NCBI RefSeq assembly: GCF_030687535.1
Contig: NZ_CP117437.1
Location: 2,563,501 to 2,627,500 of the forward strand
Direction: 5' to 3'
Length of the DNA stretch: 64,000 nt
Origin: Pseudomonas sp. FP2335
GTDB lineage: Bacteria; Pseudomonadota; Gammaproteobacteria; Pseudomonadales; Pseudomonadaceae
In this document: positions 1 through 8,979 of the stretch, in pieces
How the letters are laid out: each line of letters opens with the position of its first letter
Numbering within the stretch: the stretch's first letter is position 1
Notes under the pieces: generated by a model
What the model saw: only the letters and a program-made list of their open reading frames with translations
Databases searched by the model: none
What the model was told of the DNA's origin: nothing
Position numbers and translations under genes: made by a program

Positions 1-235
1 ATTAATCGTTGATAGCCACTCTTTACTCTCTGGGTTTTTACACGCTCAGGAGTGAAGGGATGATTTCCTGCGTATTGTCTGCACTATTTTTTGATCTCAA
101 CCTAGGCAGAGCCGCCAGCTTCAATCTGCCGTCGTCCAGGGTCAAAACTCAGCCTCCTCAACTGACCGAGCATAAGTCCGTGGTCTCCGGGTTTCGCTGG
201 CTGTTTCCCTTGCGAAACCAGGAGTGAACCACCCC
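1..235. other. upstream region, no convincing gene
   Basis: This stretch precedes the effector gene. An open frame of 72 codons ends by overlapping a possible GTG start of the next gene, but it has no recognisable domain, no clear ribosome binding site and an unremarkable composition, so I do not call it. The window edge hides what lies further upstream, for example a VgrG or PAAR carrier gene. Confidence 0.4.
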
Positions 236-2893
236 ATGGCCAACTTGTTTTCTTGGTTTTTCGAGCTCTTCAGTCCCGCTCGACACACGCCGATTTACTT
301 GCCCGATGCCCCCGCGGTAGAGAGCCGCTCTGTTCAGTCAGACGCGACTTCGCCAACGCCGTTGCCACTGAAGAACTGGAGCCATCCCTTCAAGGACAAA
401 GCTCATCCGCTTCTGCAACTGACCCAAATGGCCAAGGCTGCAGCAGGTTACTACCCCGTGGGACGCAATGGCCTGTGGCACGGTGGCGTGCATTTCGACG
501 GTGGCACTGCGGGGACTCTGGATCAATCCGGCGTGCATTGCCTGGCCGATGGTGAAGTGGTGGCTTATCGCATCGATCAGCACTCGCCCAGCACGACCTA
601 CTTCTTTGAACAACTGACGGTGAAAAAGCCGTTTTCACGCAACTTCGTATTAGTGCGCCACCGTCTTGAGGTGCCCAAAATCGAGGGCAGCCCAGACGCC
701 CCGCCAAGCCTGGTGTTCTACAGCCTGTACATGCATTTGCGCGACTGGGCGGTGTACCAGGCGGATCCGGCCATCGTACGGCCGGGATTCTGGCCCGAGG
801 CGCAAACGCGTCGGGTCAAGGCCACGGCAAGCGATACCCACCCCGATTATCCCGGTCAGCAGGGTCTGAGCGTGTTCGGCCAGAGGCGACGTGGCAAAGC
901 CCTGGCCCTGTTGCCTCGGGGCATGGAAGTGACGGTCAGCGGGGAAGGGGAATACCGTAAGGTGGAGGGCACCGATGGCCCTGACGTGTTGAAAGATGCC
1001 GACGGTCGCCTGCAAGGTTATGTGGCCTATGAATATCTGGTCGCGTTTGGCGAGGGCGTGTATCGGATCGGGGCCAGTGCACTGAATGTCCGCGCCGCAG
1101 CGAGTGCCAATAGCGACGTCCTTATGCGCTTGCCCCAGGGCACGGAAGTCTGCGTCAGCGGTGAAGGTGCCTTCCGTAAATTGGAGCGCGTAAACCAGTA
1201 TGTTCACGCCGACTCTCTGGAAGGCGAGCGCGAGCCGGTAGCGGATCGCATCGCTGTCCTCCAACCGCCCATCGCGATCAAGGCCGCCGACTTGATCGGT
1301 CACATCGGCCTATATCAAGACTGCGCTGCAGATTACCCGGAAGAAAAACTGCATCTGGAAGTGTTCAGTGGCGATGACGTGGAAACCTTCATCGAGGATT
1401 GCCGCGCCTGGGCGGGGCGACTGCCGGCGAGCAGCAAAACCTGGCTGAAACTTGCCAAGGACACTGCCGTGGTGGCGCATCAAGCGTACTTCAGTGCAAC
1501 ACAACCACCGTCTTTGAACGCGGCCAACACCCCCAGCGATGCTGATTTGTGGGTGCCCAAATCCTTGCTGGACGGGCTCCCTGGCGAGAACAAAATCCAG
1601 GTGGCGGCGATGCCGGGTCGCAAGGCCTGCAACTGGTATCGGCTGGAAGGCCTGCTTCACGACGCAGACGGTAACCTGCTCGACGGTTGGGTTTGCGAAG
1701 AAGTCGGCGTCACTCCTTGGGTCAGTCCCTGGTCATGGGATGGCTTTGAGGTGATCTTCAACTACGACACGCCGCGCCAGGCCCTTGCCTCCTTCTTGCG
1801 TGCGGCCAACCGTTTAAGTGCAGAGCAAATCGAACGCCACGGCGCCTTGGCGGACATGGCGGATACCGGCCCGCTCAAGACGCGGCTCTACGACCTCATC
1901 GACCGCAACCGCGATGGGAGCATGAGCGCCGAAGAGTTGCAGTCCGCGATGGCGTTACCGGCCCATGCGCAGTCATTGGCGCAACTGATCATCTTTTATG
2001 AAAGCGAGTGGCGTCATGCCCCGAGTAAGTGGGATGGGTTGGACGAGATATTGGGGCATAACGGCTCGACACCGCAGCTGAATTGGGTGGCGGAGAAGAG
2101 ACGGATCAACGCGATGAGTTGGTGGGATGAAGTGGCGGTTGGGGTTGGGCTGCCAGGGCATGGGCAGGTTTATCACTTGCATCCGCTGGGGTTAGGTGGC
2201 CGGTTTAGGGGAGCGAGCGGACTCATCGATGTGGACGAGTTCTTGAAACTATATGCAGACGTCCATGTAACCTTCTCATCAGGAACACGTTCGTTGAGTC
2301 AGCAGTCCAGAGGGAACTTGAGAAGAGTATTAATTGCTATAAACACCTTCTATGAACCTGCTCAGCATAAGGCGAATTTGTATGAAGTAGCGTACATGCT
2401 GGCGACTGTCAGGCATGAGGCATATCACTTTCCCACGGGAGAGTATTTCAGCGAGAGGCCTGAGGTGGGTGGGATTTCTTACTTTAATAAGTATGATCCG
2501 GTTCTTGCTTCTGATTCTGCTGGAAGAGAAAGGGCTAAGTTAAATGGAAATACTGAGGAGGGGGATGGGTATAAGTATAGGGGGCGCGGCTGTGTGCACT
2601 TGACCTGGAAAAACAATTATCGAAAGTTTTCTGATTTATTGGGGTTTGACTTCGTTAAGGATCCTGATAGGGCGGCAGTGTTTGAGTACTCTGTGCCAAT
2701 CATGGTAGTGGGTATGACCAATGGGCTTTTTACGGGTAGGAAGTTGGCCCACTATATTAATGCTCAAGGCGTGGATTATCTCTCGGCCAGAAAGATTATT
2801 AATGGTGTTGATGAGCAGCGTTTGATTGCTTCATATGCAAATAAATTTGAGGCTATTCTTCGAAAGTCCTCTAGGTTGTCGTTGGAGTTTTAA
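236..2893 (+). CDS. modular cell-wall hydrolase: degenerate M23 lobe, SH3-like repeats, EF-hand, GH19/lysozyme-like C-terminus
   Basis: An 885-residue protein, probably an antibacterial effector acting on peptidoglycan. In order: an M23-like segment (about 60-135; WHGGVHF where the family has H-x-G-V-D) interrupted by two SH3-like repeats (about 205-330), then the closing M23 strand (KLHLEVF in place of HLHFEV). A third SH3-like stretch lies near 440-505, an EF-hand loop near 556-567 (DRNRDGSMSAEE), and a GH19/lysozyme-like domain follows with the likely catalytic Glu in RHE (727-728) and RGRG (782-785) leading into HLTWKNNY. Both M23 metal-ligand changes suggest that this lobe is inactive. 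ATG 236 follows AGGAG by a rather long 11 bases; GTG 224 is the alternative. No signal peptide is visible, which fits type VI delivery, but no carrier gene is in view. From about 2220 the DNA becomes clearly AT-rich, continuing into the next gene, which suggests an exchanged toxin end plus its partner. Family-level call good; delivery route is inference. Confidence 0.75.
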   Translation: MANLFSWFFELFSPARHTPIYLPDAPAVESRSVQSDATSPTPLPLKNWSHPFKDKAHPLLQLTQMAKAAAGYYPVGRNGLWHGGVHFDGGTAGTLDQSGVHCLADGEVVAYRIDQHSPSTTYFFEQLTVKKPFSRNFVLVRHRLEVPKIEGSPDAPPSLVFYSLYMHLRDWAVYQADPAIVRPGFWPEAQTRRVKATASDTHPDYPGQQGLSVFGQRRRGKALALLPRGMEVTVSGEGEYRKVEGTDGPDVLKDADGRLQGYVAYEYLVAFGEGVYRIGASALNVRAAASANSDVLMRLPQGTEVCVSGEGAFRKLERVNQYVHADSLEGEREPVADRIAVLQPPIAIKAADLIGHIGLYQDCAADYPEEKLHLEVFSGDDVETFIEDCRAWAGRLPASSKTWLKLAKDTAVVAHQAYFSATQPPSLNAANTPSDADLWVPKSLLDGLPGENKIQVAAMPGRKACNWYRLEGLLHDADGNLLDGWVCEEVGVTPWVSPWSWDGFEVIFNYDTPRQALASFLRAANRLSAEQIERHGALADMADTGPLKTRLYDLIDRNRDGSMSAEELQSAMALPAHAQSLAQLIIFYESEWRHAPSKWDGLDEILGHNGSTPQLNWVAEKRRINAMSWWDEVAVGVGLPGHGQVYHLHPLGLGGRFRGASGLIDVDEFLKLYADVHVTFSSGTRSLSQQSRGNLRRVLIAINTFYEPAQHKANLYEVAYMLATVRHEAYHFPTGEYFSERPEVGGISYFNKYDPVLASDSAGRERAKLNGNTEEGDGYKYRGRGCVHLTWKNNYRKFSDLLGFDFVKDPDRAAVFEYSVPIMVVGMTNGLFTGRKLAHYINAQGVDYLSARKIINGVDEQRLIASYANKFEAILRKSSRLSLEF

Positions 2894-2894
2894 T

Positions 2895-3602
2895 ATGTCT
2901 AAAAATTCAGTTTTTTTGCTTTTTTTCTATGCTTGGTGCGATGTTGTTTTAGGAGTGGTTTTGCCGGGGAGTAGTCCAGGAAGTATCGTGTTGCACAATA
3001 ATGGTCGTGAAAAAATATATGAAAATGTAATCGGAAATAAAGATGGATTTGGTCGTTCGTTGATAAGTGTTAACGGAGCTTCTGCACTGCATGTGAGTTC
3101 AAGGTATGACTATTACTATACATTGGTAGTTGAAGAGGGGGGCGTACTAGTCGATTGTGCGTATTTTGATGTGCGAAATTCTTATAATGGAGTAAGGGCA
3201 TCCGGCGGAGTATGTGGGCTAAGTAAGCCTCTGAATAGCGATTATGATGAGATCGCCCAGGTTTACTCAAATGAATGGAGGTCTTCAATCTTTTCTTTTG
3301 ATACTAGGGAGGTAATTGAGAGTGGCGAGGGCAGGGACTTTTTGTTGGGGAGGATAGGGGAGGTTGAGATTTTTGATAGATACGTGTCTGCTGATGCTTT
3401 GGAAAATGCATTGCCTCAAAAAATTATTCGAAGTCGTTCGGGATGTTTCAACTTTCGTGAAGCTGTTGGCTTTCCGGTCTTACTCGATAAAAATGAATCG
3501 GGCTTCCTATATCTTGACGTCCTGCGTTCAGAAGAACCTATGTTGCTTCAGCGGATGGGGGAGCAGGATTTAAAAGATATAGCAGTGGAGAAGTGTCCTT
3601 GA
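2895..3602 (+). CDS. secreted hypothetical protein, putative immunity partner of the upstream hydrolase
   Basis: A 235-residue protein starting one base after the effector stop, so the two genes are almost certainly co-transcribed. The N-terminus (Lys, then FLLFFYAWCDVVLGVV) looks like a signal peptide, placing the protein in the periplasm, where an immunity protein against a peptidoglycan hydrolase would have to act. The rest has several Cys and no domain I recognise. The gene is strongly AT-rich compared with everything after 4 kb, matching the last part of the effector gene. The ATG at 2895 is chosen over earlier in-frame codons because those lie inside the effector gene. The immunity role is inferred from position, export and composition only. 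Confidence 0.6.
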   Translation: MSKNSVFLLFFYAWCDVVLGVVLPGSSPGSIVLHNNGREKIYENVIGNKDGFGRSLISVNGASALHVSSRYDYYYTLVVEEGGVLVDCAYFDVRNSYNGVRASGGVCGLSKPLNSDYDEIAQVYSNEWRSSIFSFDTREVIESGEGRDFLLGRIGEVEIFDRYVSADALENALPQKIIRSRSGCFNFREAVGFPVLLDKNESGFLYLDVLRSEEPMLLQRMGEQDLKDIAVEKCP

Positions 3603-3662
3603 AATCGCTCAGGCGCCCCTCGAACTCGGCGTGCTTGAACCCTCCGCGATATAAGCAATTAA

Positions 3663-3869
3663 AGAATATGTGATGAAAAGATTTTTTATTTGAGTGGGCG
3701 GGCGGTCCCTGCTGGCTCTCCAGAAACTTCATTCGAAAATTTGATCGCCTGCGACCCGCCGAATATTGACCATGCACATAGTTGTCGTGAGTTTCTCAAA
3801 AAGAAAATGTTTGATTTTGATGCTGTTCAGTTTGAAGTTCTGAGTCAGCAACTGAAACCTCTTATCTAA
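3663..3869 (+). pseudogene. 3' remnant of an AT-rich gene, possibly a second immunity gene
   Basis: A 68-codon open stretch with no start codon near its beginning (a TAA lies immediately before it) but with a plausible C-terminal protein sequence, including ENLIACDPPNIDHAHSCREF and ending LSQQLKPLI. Codon use and AT content resemble the preceding gene rather than the core genome. It looks like the tail of a deleted or frameshifted gene left behind when the effector/immunity end was exchanged. It has no visible similarity to the 235-residue neighbour. The alternative is a chance open frame; its amino-acid composition argues against that but does not prove it. Confidence 0.4.
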
Positions 3870-4044
3870 TTTGAGCCTGTGCGGTTGGTTCGACTGTGCA
3901 TCGATCTGAGCGCTATCTGGCTACCTGTTTTGAGTAGCGTCCCCCACACATCCTCCGAGAAGAGTAGGAAGTTGAAGACGAAAGCTACAAGCAAGGAGCT
4001 AACGACTTGGACGCCTCGCTGGGACGCTCCGGTGCGCAATGTGC
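3870..4044. other. intergenic, composition boundary
   Basis: No gene is seen here. GC content rises from the AT-rich effector island back to the genome level across this interval, which ends at the stop codon of the convergent DUF1853 gene. It is the probable right edge of the exchanged segment. No direct repeat or integrase site was found. Confidence 0.4.
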
Positions 4045-4992
4045 CTAACCACCCCCCGGCACATCCGGCCAAAGATCCGCCACCAAAAACAACCGCTCCG
4101 CCTCTTCCCAATCCCCGTCCATTTGCACCATCCGTACTAACAACTGCGCCGGCGCCATCGGGTCGAGTTCTTCCAGCCACCCCTGCATCTGCGCTTCACT
4201 CCACACCTCACTCGCAGGGTAATGTGCTGGCGCCAGCCAGGCATGGCGGGGCAGGGGTTGCCAGCGGCCGGGTTGGCGGGTGCTGGCGAATGCTTGCCAG
4301 TCGCGCTGATGCAGCCAGCGTCCGCGCAAATGTTGAGGGTGGGCGCCAAGGGGTTCGTCGGCTTCGCCGGGCCAGGGGTAGAGCAAGTAGCCACCCAGCC
4401 ATAAATGCGCGTCGAACTGCTGAATATCCAGAGCGGCCAGCGCTTCGCGGCTCTCCGCCCGCGCAGAAATCGGTAATTGGTGTTGGGCCAGGTGCGTCAG
4501 CTTGCGGTCCAGCCGATCATGGCAGCCAGGGCCCAGCCACAAGGCGGTGTCTCTACCGTCGCCAGCTTGAGGGCCGAGGTATAGTTTGATCGCCAATTCC
4601 AGGTGATGCACGCCATCGCGGTCGCGCAGCAGCATATCCAGCTCCCCGAGGGTATGTCCGGCACGGCGGATCGGCAGGTTGGCGGCCAGCAATTCCACAC
4701 CGGGCGCGTGCTGCACGGCGAACTGCCACAACCGCTCGTAGTACAGGCCAAGGCGTCGGGTGCGGGACAGACTCAGCCACTGTTGCAGTGCGCTGCTGTC
4801 TTGATCGAGTTGACGTAGCCAGCCTTCCAGCAAATGCGGCGCTTTCACCCAATCGCTGCCCGCCAATGGATGGCGTTGCGGCCACGGCGTCTGGCTGAGC
4901 ATCGGCGGTGCGAGCATCACCCACGCGAGGTCGCGCACCTCAGGGCGGCGCAACTGGCGGGGCAGGTTGTGCAGATCCGGGAACACAGTCAT
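4045..4992 (-). CDS. DUF1853 family protein
   Basis: A 315-residue protein recognisable as the DUF1853 family by its layout: an N-terminal PxLRRPxVRDLAW-like motif, [12 protein letters not shown], then GELDMLLRD and [10 protein letters not shown] in the middle and PW(P/A)-rich segments towards the end. The ELDML and ELAIK motifs resemble a PD-(D/E)XK nuclease-like core, but no activity is established that I know of. The open frame runs upstream as far as 5478 over nadK; ATG 4992 is chosen because it gives the family N-terminus (MTVFPDLHN). It is transcribed divergently from nadK with 145 bases between. Confidence 0.8.
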   Translation of the reverse strand: MTVFPDLHNLPRQLRRPEVRDLAWVMLAPPMLSQTPWPQRHPLAGSDWVKAPHLLEGWLRQLDQDSSALQQWLSLSRTRRLGLYYERLWQFAVQHAPGVELLAANLPIRRAGHTLGELDMLLRDRDGVHHLELAIKLYLGPQAGDGRDTALWLGPGCHDRLDRKLTHLAQHQLPISARAESREALAALDIQQFDAHLWLGGYLLYPWPGEADEPLGAHPQHLRGRWLHQRDWQAFASTRQPGRWQPLPRHAWLAPAHYPASEVWSEAQMQGWLEELDPMAPAQLLVRMVQMDGDWEEAERLFLVADLWPDVPGGG

Positions 4993-5137
4993 GGTCCGAG
5001 CATAGCCGTTTAACCGTGGTGCAGGTGGCTGAGAACCATTGTCATCAAGGCTTCGCGGCGACAAAGGATTTTGCCTGGGGCGGCCTTTCGCCCATAATCG
5101 CGGTTTTCCGCCACGCCGCACACCCCGCAGGAGCCCC

Positions 5138-6028
5138 ATGGAGCAGTTTCGCAATATCGGCATTATCGGTCGCCTGGGCAGTACCCAGGTGCTGGACACC
5201 GTCCGCCGGCTGAAAAAATTCCTGCTGGAACGCCACCTGCATGTGATCCTCGAAGACACCATCGCCGAAATCCTGCCGGGCCATGGCCTGCAAACCTCGT
5301 CGCGCAAGATGCTCGGCGAAGTCTGTGACATGGTCATCGTGGTCGGGGGCGACGGTAGCCTGCTTGGCGCCGCCCGGGCGTTGGCGCGGCATAACGTGCC
5401 GGTGCTGGGGATCAACCGGGGGAGCTTGGGTTTCCTGACGGACATCCGCCCGGATGAGCTGGAAGTCGAAGTGGCCAAGGTGCTCGACGGCCACTACCTG
5501 GTGGAAAACCGCTTCCTGCTGCAAGCCGAAGTGCGCCGCCATGGTGAAGCCATCGGCCAGGGCGATGCCCTCAATGACGTGGTGCTGCACCCCGGCAAGT
5601 CCACGCGGATGATCGAGTTCGAGCTGTATATCGACGGCCAGTTCGTGTGCAGCCAGAAGGCTGACGGCCTGATCGTCGCCACGCCCACCGGCTCCACCGC
5701 CTACGCGCTGTCCGCCGGTGGTCCGATCATGCATCCCAAGCTGGATGCCATTGTGATCGTGCCGATGTACCCTCATATGTTGTCCAGCCGGCCGATTGTG
5801 GTCGATGGCAACAGTGAGCTGAAAATCGTGGTGTCCAAAGACATGCAGATCTACCCGCAGGTATCGTGTGACGGGCAGAACCATTTCACCTGCGCCCCCG
5901 GTGACACCATCACCGTGAGCAAGAAGGCACAGAAGTTGCGGTTGATCCACCCGCTGGACCACAACTACTACGAAGTGTGCCGCACCAAGTTGGGCTGGGG
6001 CAGCCGCTTGGGGGGTGGAGGCGACTGA
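5138..6028 (+). CDS. nadK: NAD kinase
   Basis: A 296-residue ATP-dependent NAD kinase that makes NADP in the cytoplasm. The GGDGS loop (residues 70-74) characteristic of the family, the LNDVVLH substrate segment and [20 protein letters not shown] all match proteobacterial NadK, and the length is typical. AGGAG sits four bases before ATG 5138, and the protein begins [12 protein letters not shown] as expected. The gene overlaps the next start by one base (TGATG), so it is probably translationally coupled to the metallophosphoesterase and the rhomboid gene. Confidence 0.97.
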   Translation: MEQFRNIGIIGRLGSTQVLDTVRRLKKFLLERHLHVILEDTIAEILPGHGLQTSSRKMLGEVCDMVIVVGGDGSLLGAARALARHNVPVLGINRGSLGFLTDIRPDELEVEVAKVLDGHYLVENRFLLQAEVRRHGEAIGQGDALNDVVLHPGKSTRMIEFELYIDGQFVCSQKADGLIVATPTGSTAYALSAGGPIMHPKLDAIVIVPMYPHMLSSRPIVVDGNSELKIVVSKDMQIYPQVSCDGQNHFTCAPGDTITVSKKAQKLRLIHPLDHNYYEVCRTKLGWGSRLGGGGD

Positions 6029-6999
6029 TGCTCGATCCCGCGCGTAGCTACGACCTGATTGGTGACGTGCACGGTTGCGCCCATACCCTTGAGCACTTGC
6101 TCGACCAAATGGGCTACCACAAGCTGGGCGGCACTTGGCGCCACCCGTCGCGGATGGCGGTGTTCCTGGGCGATATTATCGACCGCGGTCCGCGTATTCG
6201 CGAGGCGCTGCATATCGTCCACGACATGACCGAAGCAGGCCAGGCGCTGTGCATCATGGGTAACCATGAATTCAATGCGCTGGGCTGGAGCACACCGGCG
6301 CCGCCGGGCAGTGGCAAGCAGTTCGTGCGCGAACACAACCCACGGCATGCGCGGTTGCTCCACGAGACGCTGACCCAATTCGAACAGCACCCCGGCGACT
6401 GGCATGACTTCCTCGGCTGGTTCTACGACATGCCGCTGTTTGTCGACGCCGGGCGCTTTCGTGTGGTGCATGCGTGTTGGGATGACGGCTTCATCCAACC
6501 TTTGCGTGCGACGTTCCCGGATGGCTGCATCGACCAGCATTTCCTGCAGGCCGCCGCTGTGCCGGGCAGCTTTGCCTGCAACGCCTTTGATCGCCTGTTG
6601 CGCGGTACCGACATGCGCTTGCCGGACGGCTTGACGCTGACCGGCGGTGATGGCCTGACGCGCTCGTTCTTTCGCACCAAATTCTGGGAAGACGACCCGA
6701 AAACCTACGGCGACATCGTGTTCCAGCCCGACGCACTGCCCGAACCGGTGGCGCGTACGCCGTTGTCGTCCACCGAAAAGAATTCCCTGCTGCGCTATGG
6801 CATCGACGAGCCATTGTTGTTCGTCGGGCATTACTGGCGCAGCGGCAAACCGGCACCGATCCGCGAGAACCTGGCCTGCCTGGACTACAGCGCGGTGCTG
6901 TACGGCAAGTTGGTGGCGTATCGACTGGACCAGGAAACCCGCCTGGACCCACGTAAATTCGTATGGGTCGACGTTGAGCGACCCGAGGTGATTGTATGA
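6028..6999 (+). CDS. metallophosphoesterase (PPP-type calcineurin-like)
   Basis: A 323-residue protein with the metallophosphoesterase signature spread over the N-terminal third: GDVHG (12-16), GDIIDRGP and GNHEFNALGW, then VHACWDD and FVGHYW as the His-containing later motifs. The PPP-like motif set resembles bacterial diadenosine-tetraphosphatase-like and protein-phosphatase-like enzymes, but the substrate cannot be read from sequence. ATG 6028 overlaps the nadK TGA. Its own end overlaps the rhomboid start by four bases (ATGA), so nadK, this gene and the protease form one operon. Confidence 0.88.
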   Translation: MLDPARSYDLIGDVHGCAHTLEHLLDQMGYHKLGGTWRHPSRMAVFLGDIIDRGPRIREALHIVHDMTEAGQALCIMGNHEFNALGWSTPAPPGSGKQFVREHNPRHARLLHETLTQFEQHPGDWHDFLGWFYDMPLFVDAGRFRVVHACWDDGFIQPLRATFPDGCIDQHFLQAAAVPGSFACNAFDRLLRGTDMRLPDGLTLTGGDGLTRSFFRTKFWEDDPKTYGDIVFQPDALPEPVARTPLSSTEKNSLLRYGIDEPLLFVGHYWRSGKPAPIRENLACLDYSAVLYGKLVAYRLDQETRLDPRKFVWVDVERPEVIV

Positions 7000-7865
7000 G
7001 TAGCGTGGCGGTATTGCGCTTGCCCCTGAGCGTTGACCTGAGCGGTTTCGTCAAGCTGCTGCAACGCATGCAGGTGCCCCATCGCGTCAGCGAGGAAGCG
7101 GGCGAGCAGGTGTTGTGGGTGCCGGAAACCATCAGTGACGACGTGCGCGTGTTGTATCAACGCTTTCCTGCCGGTGACCCGGACCAGCAACTGGATATTC
7201 CCGAGCAGGCGCCGGTGACGCGCCCAAGCTTTGTGCAGCAACTGCGCCACAGCCCGGTGACCGCGTTGGTGCTGCTGGCGAGCATTATCGTGGGTGCGGT
7301 GACCTTGCTTGGTGAAAACCTGCAGGCCATGGCCTGGCTGACGTTTCTGCCGTTTCGCATCATGGGCGAATACATCCAGTTCACGCCGTTGGCCGACAGC
7401 CTTGCGTCGGGCCAGTGGTGGCGCCTGGTCACGCCGATGCTGATCCACTTCGGCATCCTGCACCTGGCCATGAACGGCATGTGGTACTGGGAGCTGGGCC
7501 GGCGCATCGAAGTGCGCCAGGGCAGCATCAACCTGCTCGGCCTGACCCTGTTGTTCAGCCTGGTCTCCAACTACGCGCAATACGCTTACGGCGGTCCGAG
7601 CCTGTTCGGCGGTTTGTCCGGCGTGTTGTATGGCTTGCTCGGGCATTGCTGGATTTTTCAATTACTGTCGCCCAACCCGGCGTATCGTCTGCCCCGTGGG
7701 GTGCTGGTGATGATGCTGGTGTGGCTGGTGCTGTGCATGTCGGGGCTGGTCTCGATGATCGGTTTCGGCGAAATCGCCAACGCGGCCCACGTCGGTGGCT
7801 TGGTTATCGGTTGCCTGACCGGTTTGCTGGGTGGTGTGTACAACCGCCGCAAATCTTCTATTTGA
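6996..7865 (+). CDS. glpG: rhomboid-family intramembrane serine protease, GlpG-like
   Basis: A 289-residue inner-membrane protease. About 85 N-terminal cytosolic residues precede a bundle of hydrophobic helices. The catalytic pair is visible as Ser208 in GGLSGVLYG and His265 in ANAAHVGGL, and the conserved HLxxN element is HLAMN (156-160). The N-terminal domain plus six-helix core matches the GlpG type, which cleaves transmembrane segments of membrane proteins. It is translationally coupled to the metallophosphoesterase and followed 13 bases later by the YeaC-like gene. Confidence 0.9.
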   Translation: MSSVAVLRLPLSVDLSGFVKLLQRMQVPHRVSEEAGEQVLWVPETISDDVRVLYQRFPAGDPDQQLDIPEQAPVTRPSFVQQLRHSPVTALVLLASIIVGAVTLLGENLQAMAWLTFLPFRIMGEYIQFTPLADSLASGQWWRLVTPMLIHFGILHLAMNGMWYWELGRRIEVRQGSINLLGLTLLFSLVSNYAQYAYGGPSLFGGLSGVLYGLLGHCWIFQLLSPNPAYRLPRGVLVMMLVWLVLCMSGLVSMIGFGEIANAAHVGGLVIGCLTGLLGGVYNRRKSSI

Positions 7866-7878
7866 TAAGGAAGAGCTC

Positions 7879-8139
7879 ATGTCCTCTTTTGCTGAAATGA
7901 TCGAAAACATCACCCCGGACATCTACGCGAGCCTCAAGCTTGCCGTGGAAATCGGCAAATGGTCCGATGGCCGCAAGCTCAGTGCCGAGCAACGCGAGCT
8001 GTCGTTGCAGGCGATGATTGCCTGGGAAATCCAGAACCTGCCGGAAGAGCAGCGCACCGGCTACATGGGCCCGCAGGAATGCCAGTCGAAGTCGACCACC
8101 GTACCGAACATCCTGTTCAAGTCGGATGCGATCCATTGA
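7879..8139 (+). CDS. YeaC-like DUF1315 protein
   Basis: An 86-residue cytosolic protein of the YeaC/DUF1315 family, recognised by the sequence around YxSLKLAVEIGKWSDG and the LPEEQRTGYM segment. AAGGAAGAGCTC lies directly before ATG 7879. The longer open frame from 7831 begins inside the rhomboid gene and is rejected. Its last codons overlap the TTG start of the DUF2797 gene by four bases. Function unknown. Confidence 0.85.
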   Translation: MSSFAEMIENITPDIYASLKLAVEIGKWSDGRKLSAEQRELSLQAMIAWEIQNLPEEQRTGYMGPQECQSKSTTVPNILFKSDAIH

Positions 8140-8966
8140 TTGAAATCGGTCGTGGTGCAGTCAGCAAAATGTCGGCGCAACTCGGTGAGCCGACCGTTCA
8201 ATACGCGTTTCGCCTGGGCGATGCCGAGGTGCCGGTCAATCCGTTGATCGGCAGCCATATCCGCCTGGAATACCTTGGCGCCATCCATTGCAGCCATTGC
8301 GGCCGCAAGACCAAGACCAGCTTCAGCCAGGGGTATTGCTACCCGTGCATGACCAAGCTGGCGCAGTGTGACCTGTGCATCATGAGCCCCGAGCGTTGCC
8401 ATTACGACGCAGGCACCTGCCGTGAACCGTCCTGGGGCGAGAAATTCTGCATGACCGACCATGTGGTGTACCTGGCGAATTCGTCGGGGATCAAGGTCGG
8501 TATCACCCGTGCCACTCAGTTGCCGACCCGTTGGTTGGACCAGGGCGCGAGCCAGGCGCTGCCGATCATGCGCGTGGCGACCCGCCAGCAGTCCGGTTTC
8601 GTTGAAGATGTGTTCCGTAGCCAAGTGGCCGACAAGACCAATTGGCGCGCATTGCTCAAAGGCGACGCTGCGTCCGTGGACCTCAAGCAAGTGCGCGATG
8701 AACTGTTCACGTCCTGTGCCGAAGGCATCAGCGCCTTGCAGGAACGCTTTGGCCTACAAGCCATCCAACCCGTTACCGACATCGAGCCGATAGAAATCCG
8801 CTACCCGGTGGAGCAATATCCCGCCAAGATCGTCAGCTTCAATCTGGACAAGAACCCGATTGCCGAAGGCACGCTGCTGGGGGTCAAGGGCCAATACCTG
8901 ATCTTCGATACCGGCGTCATCAATATCCGCAAGTACACGGCCTACCAGCTCGCCGTGCATCAGTAG
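8136..8966 (+). CDS. DUF2797 family protein (Cys-rich, GIY-YIG-like core)
   Basis: A 276-residue protein of the DUF2797 family. A zinc-ribbon-like N-terminal part holds CSHCGRKTK, CYPCMTKLAQCDLCIM and ERCHYDAGTC, followed by VYLANSSGIKVGITR, which resembles a GIY-YIG-type core. The start is unusual: no ATG precedes residue 12 in frame, while TTG 8136 gives MIEIGRGAVSKM and overlaps the upstream TGA (TTGA), which suggests translational coupling. ATG 8169 would remove part of the conserved N-terminus. The biochemical role is not known to me. Confidence 0.82.
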   Translation: MIEIGRGAVSKMSAQLGEPTVQYAFRLGDAEVPVNPLIGSHIRLEYLGAIHCSHCGRKTKTSFSQGYCYPCMTKLAQCDLCIMSPERCHYDAGTCREPSWGEKFCMTDHVVYLANSSGIKVGITRATQLPTRWLDQGASQALPIMRVATRQQSGFVEDVFRSQVADKTNWRALLKGDAASVDLKQVRDELFTSCAEGISALQERFGLQAIQPVTDIEPIEIRYPVEQYPAKIVSFNLDKNPIAEGTLLGVKGQYLIFDTGVINIRKYTAYQLAVHQ

Positions 8967-8979
8967 AAGGACACCAAGC

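Noticed and set aside
9..227. 72-codon open frame before the effector gene
   Set aside because: No ribosome binding site, no recognisable domain and a start very close to the window edge; it probably arises by chance.
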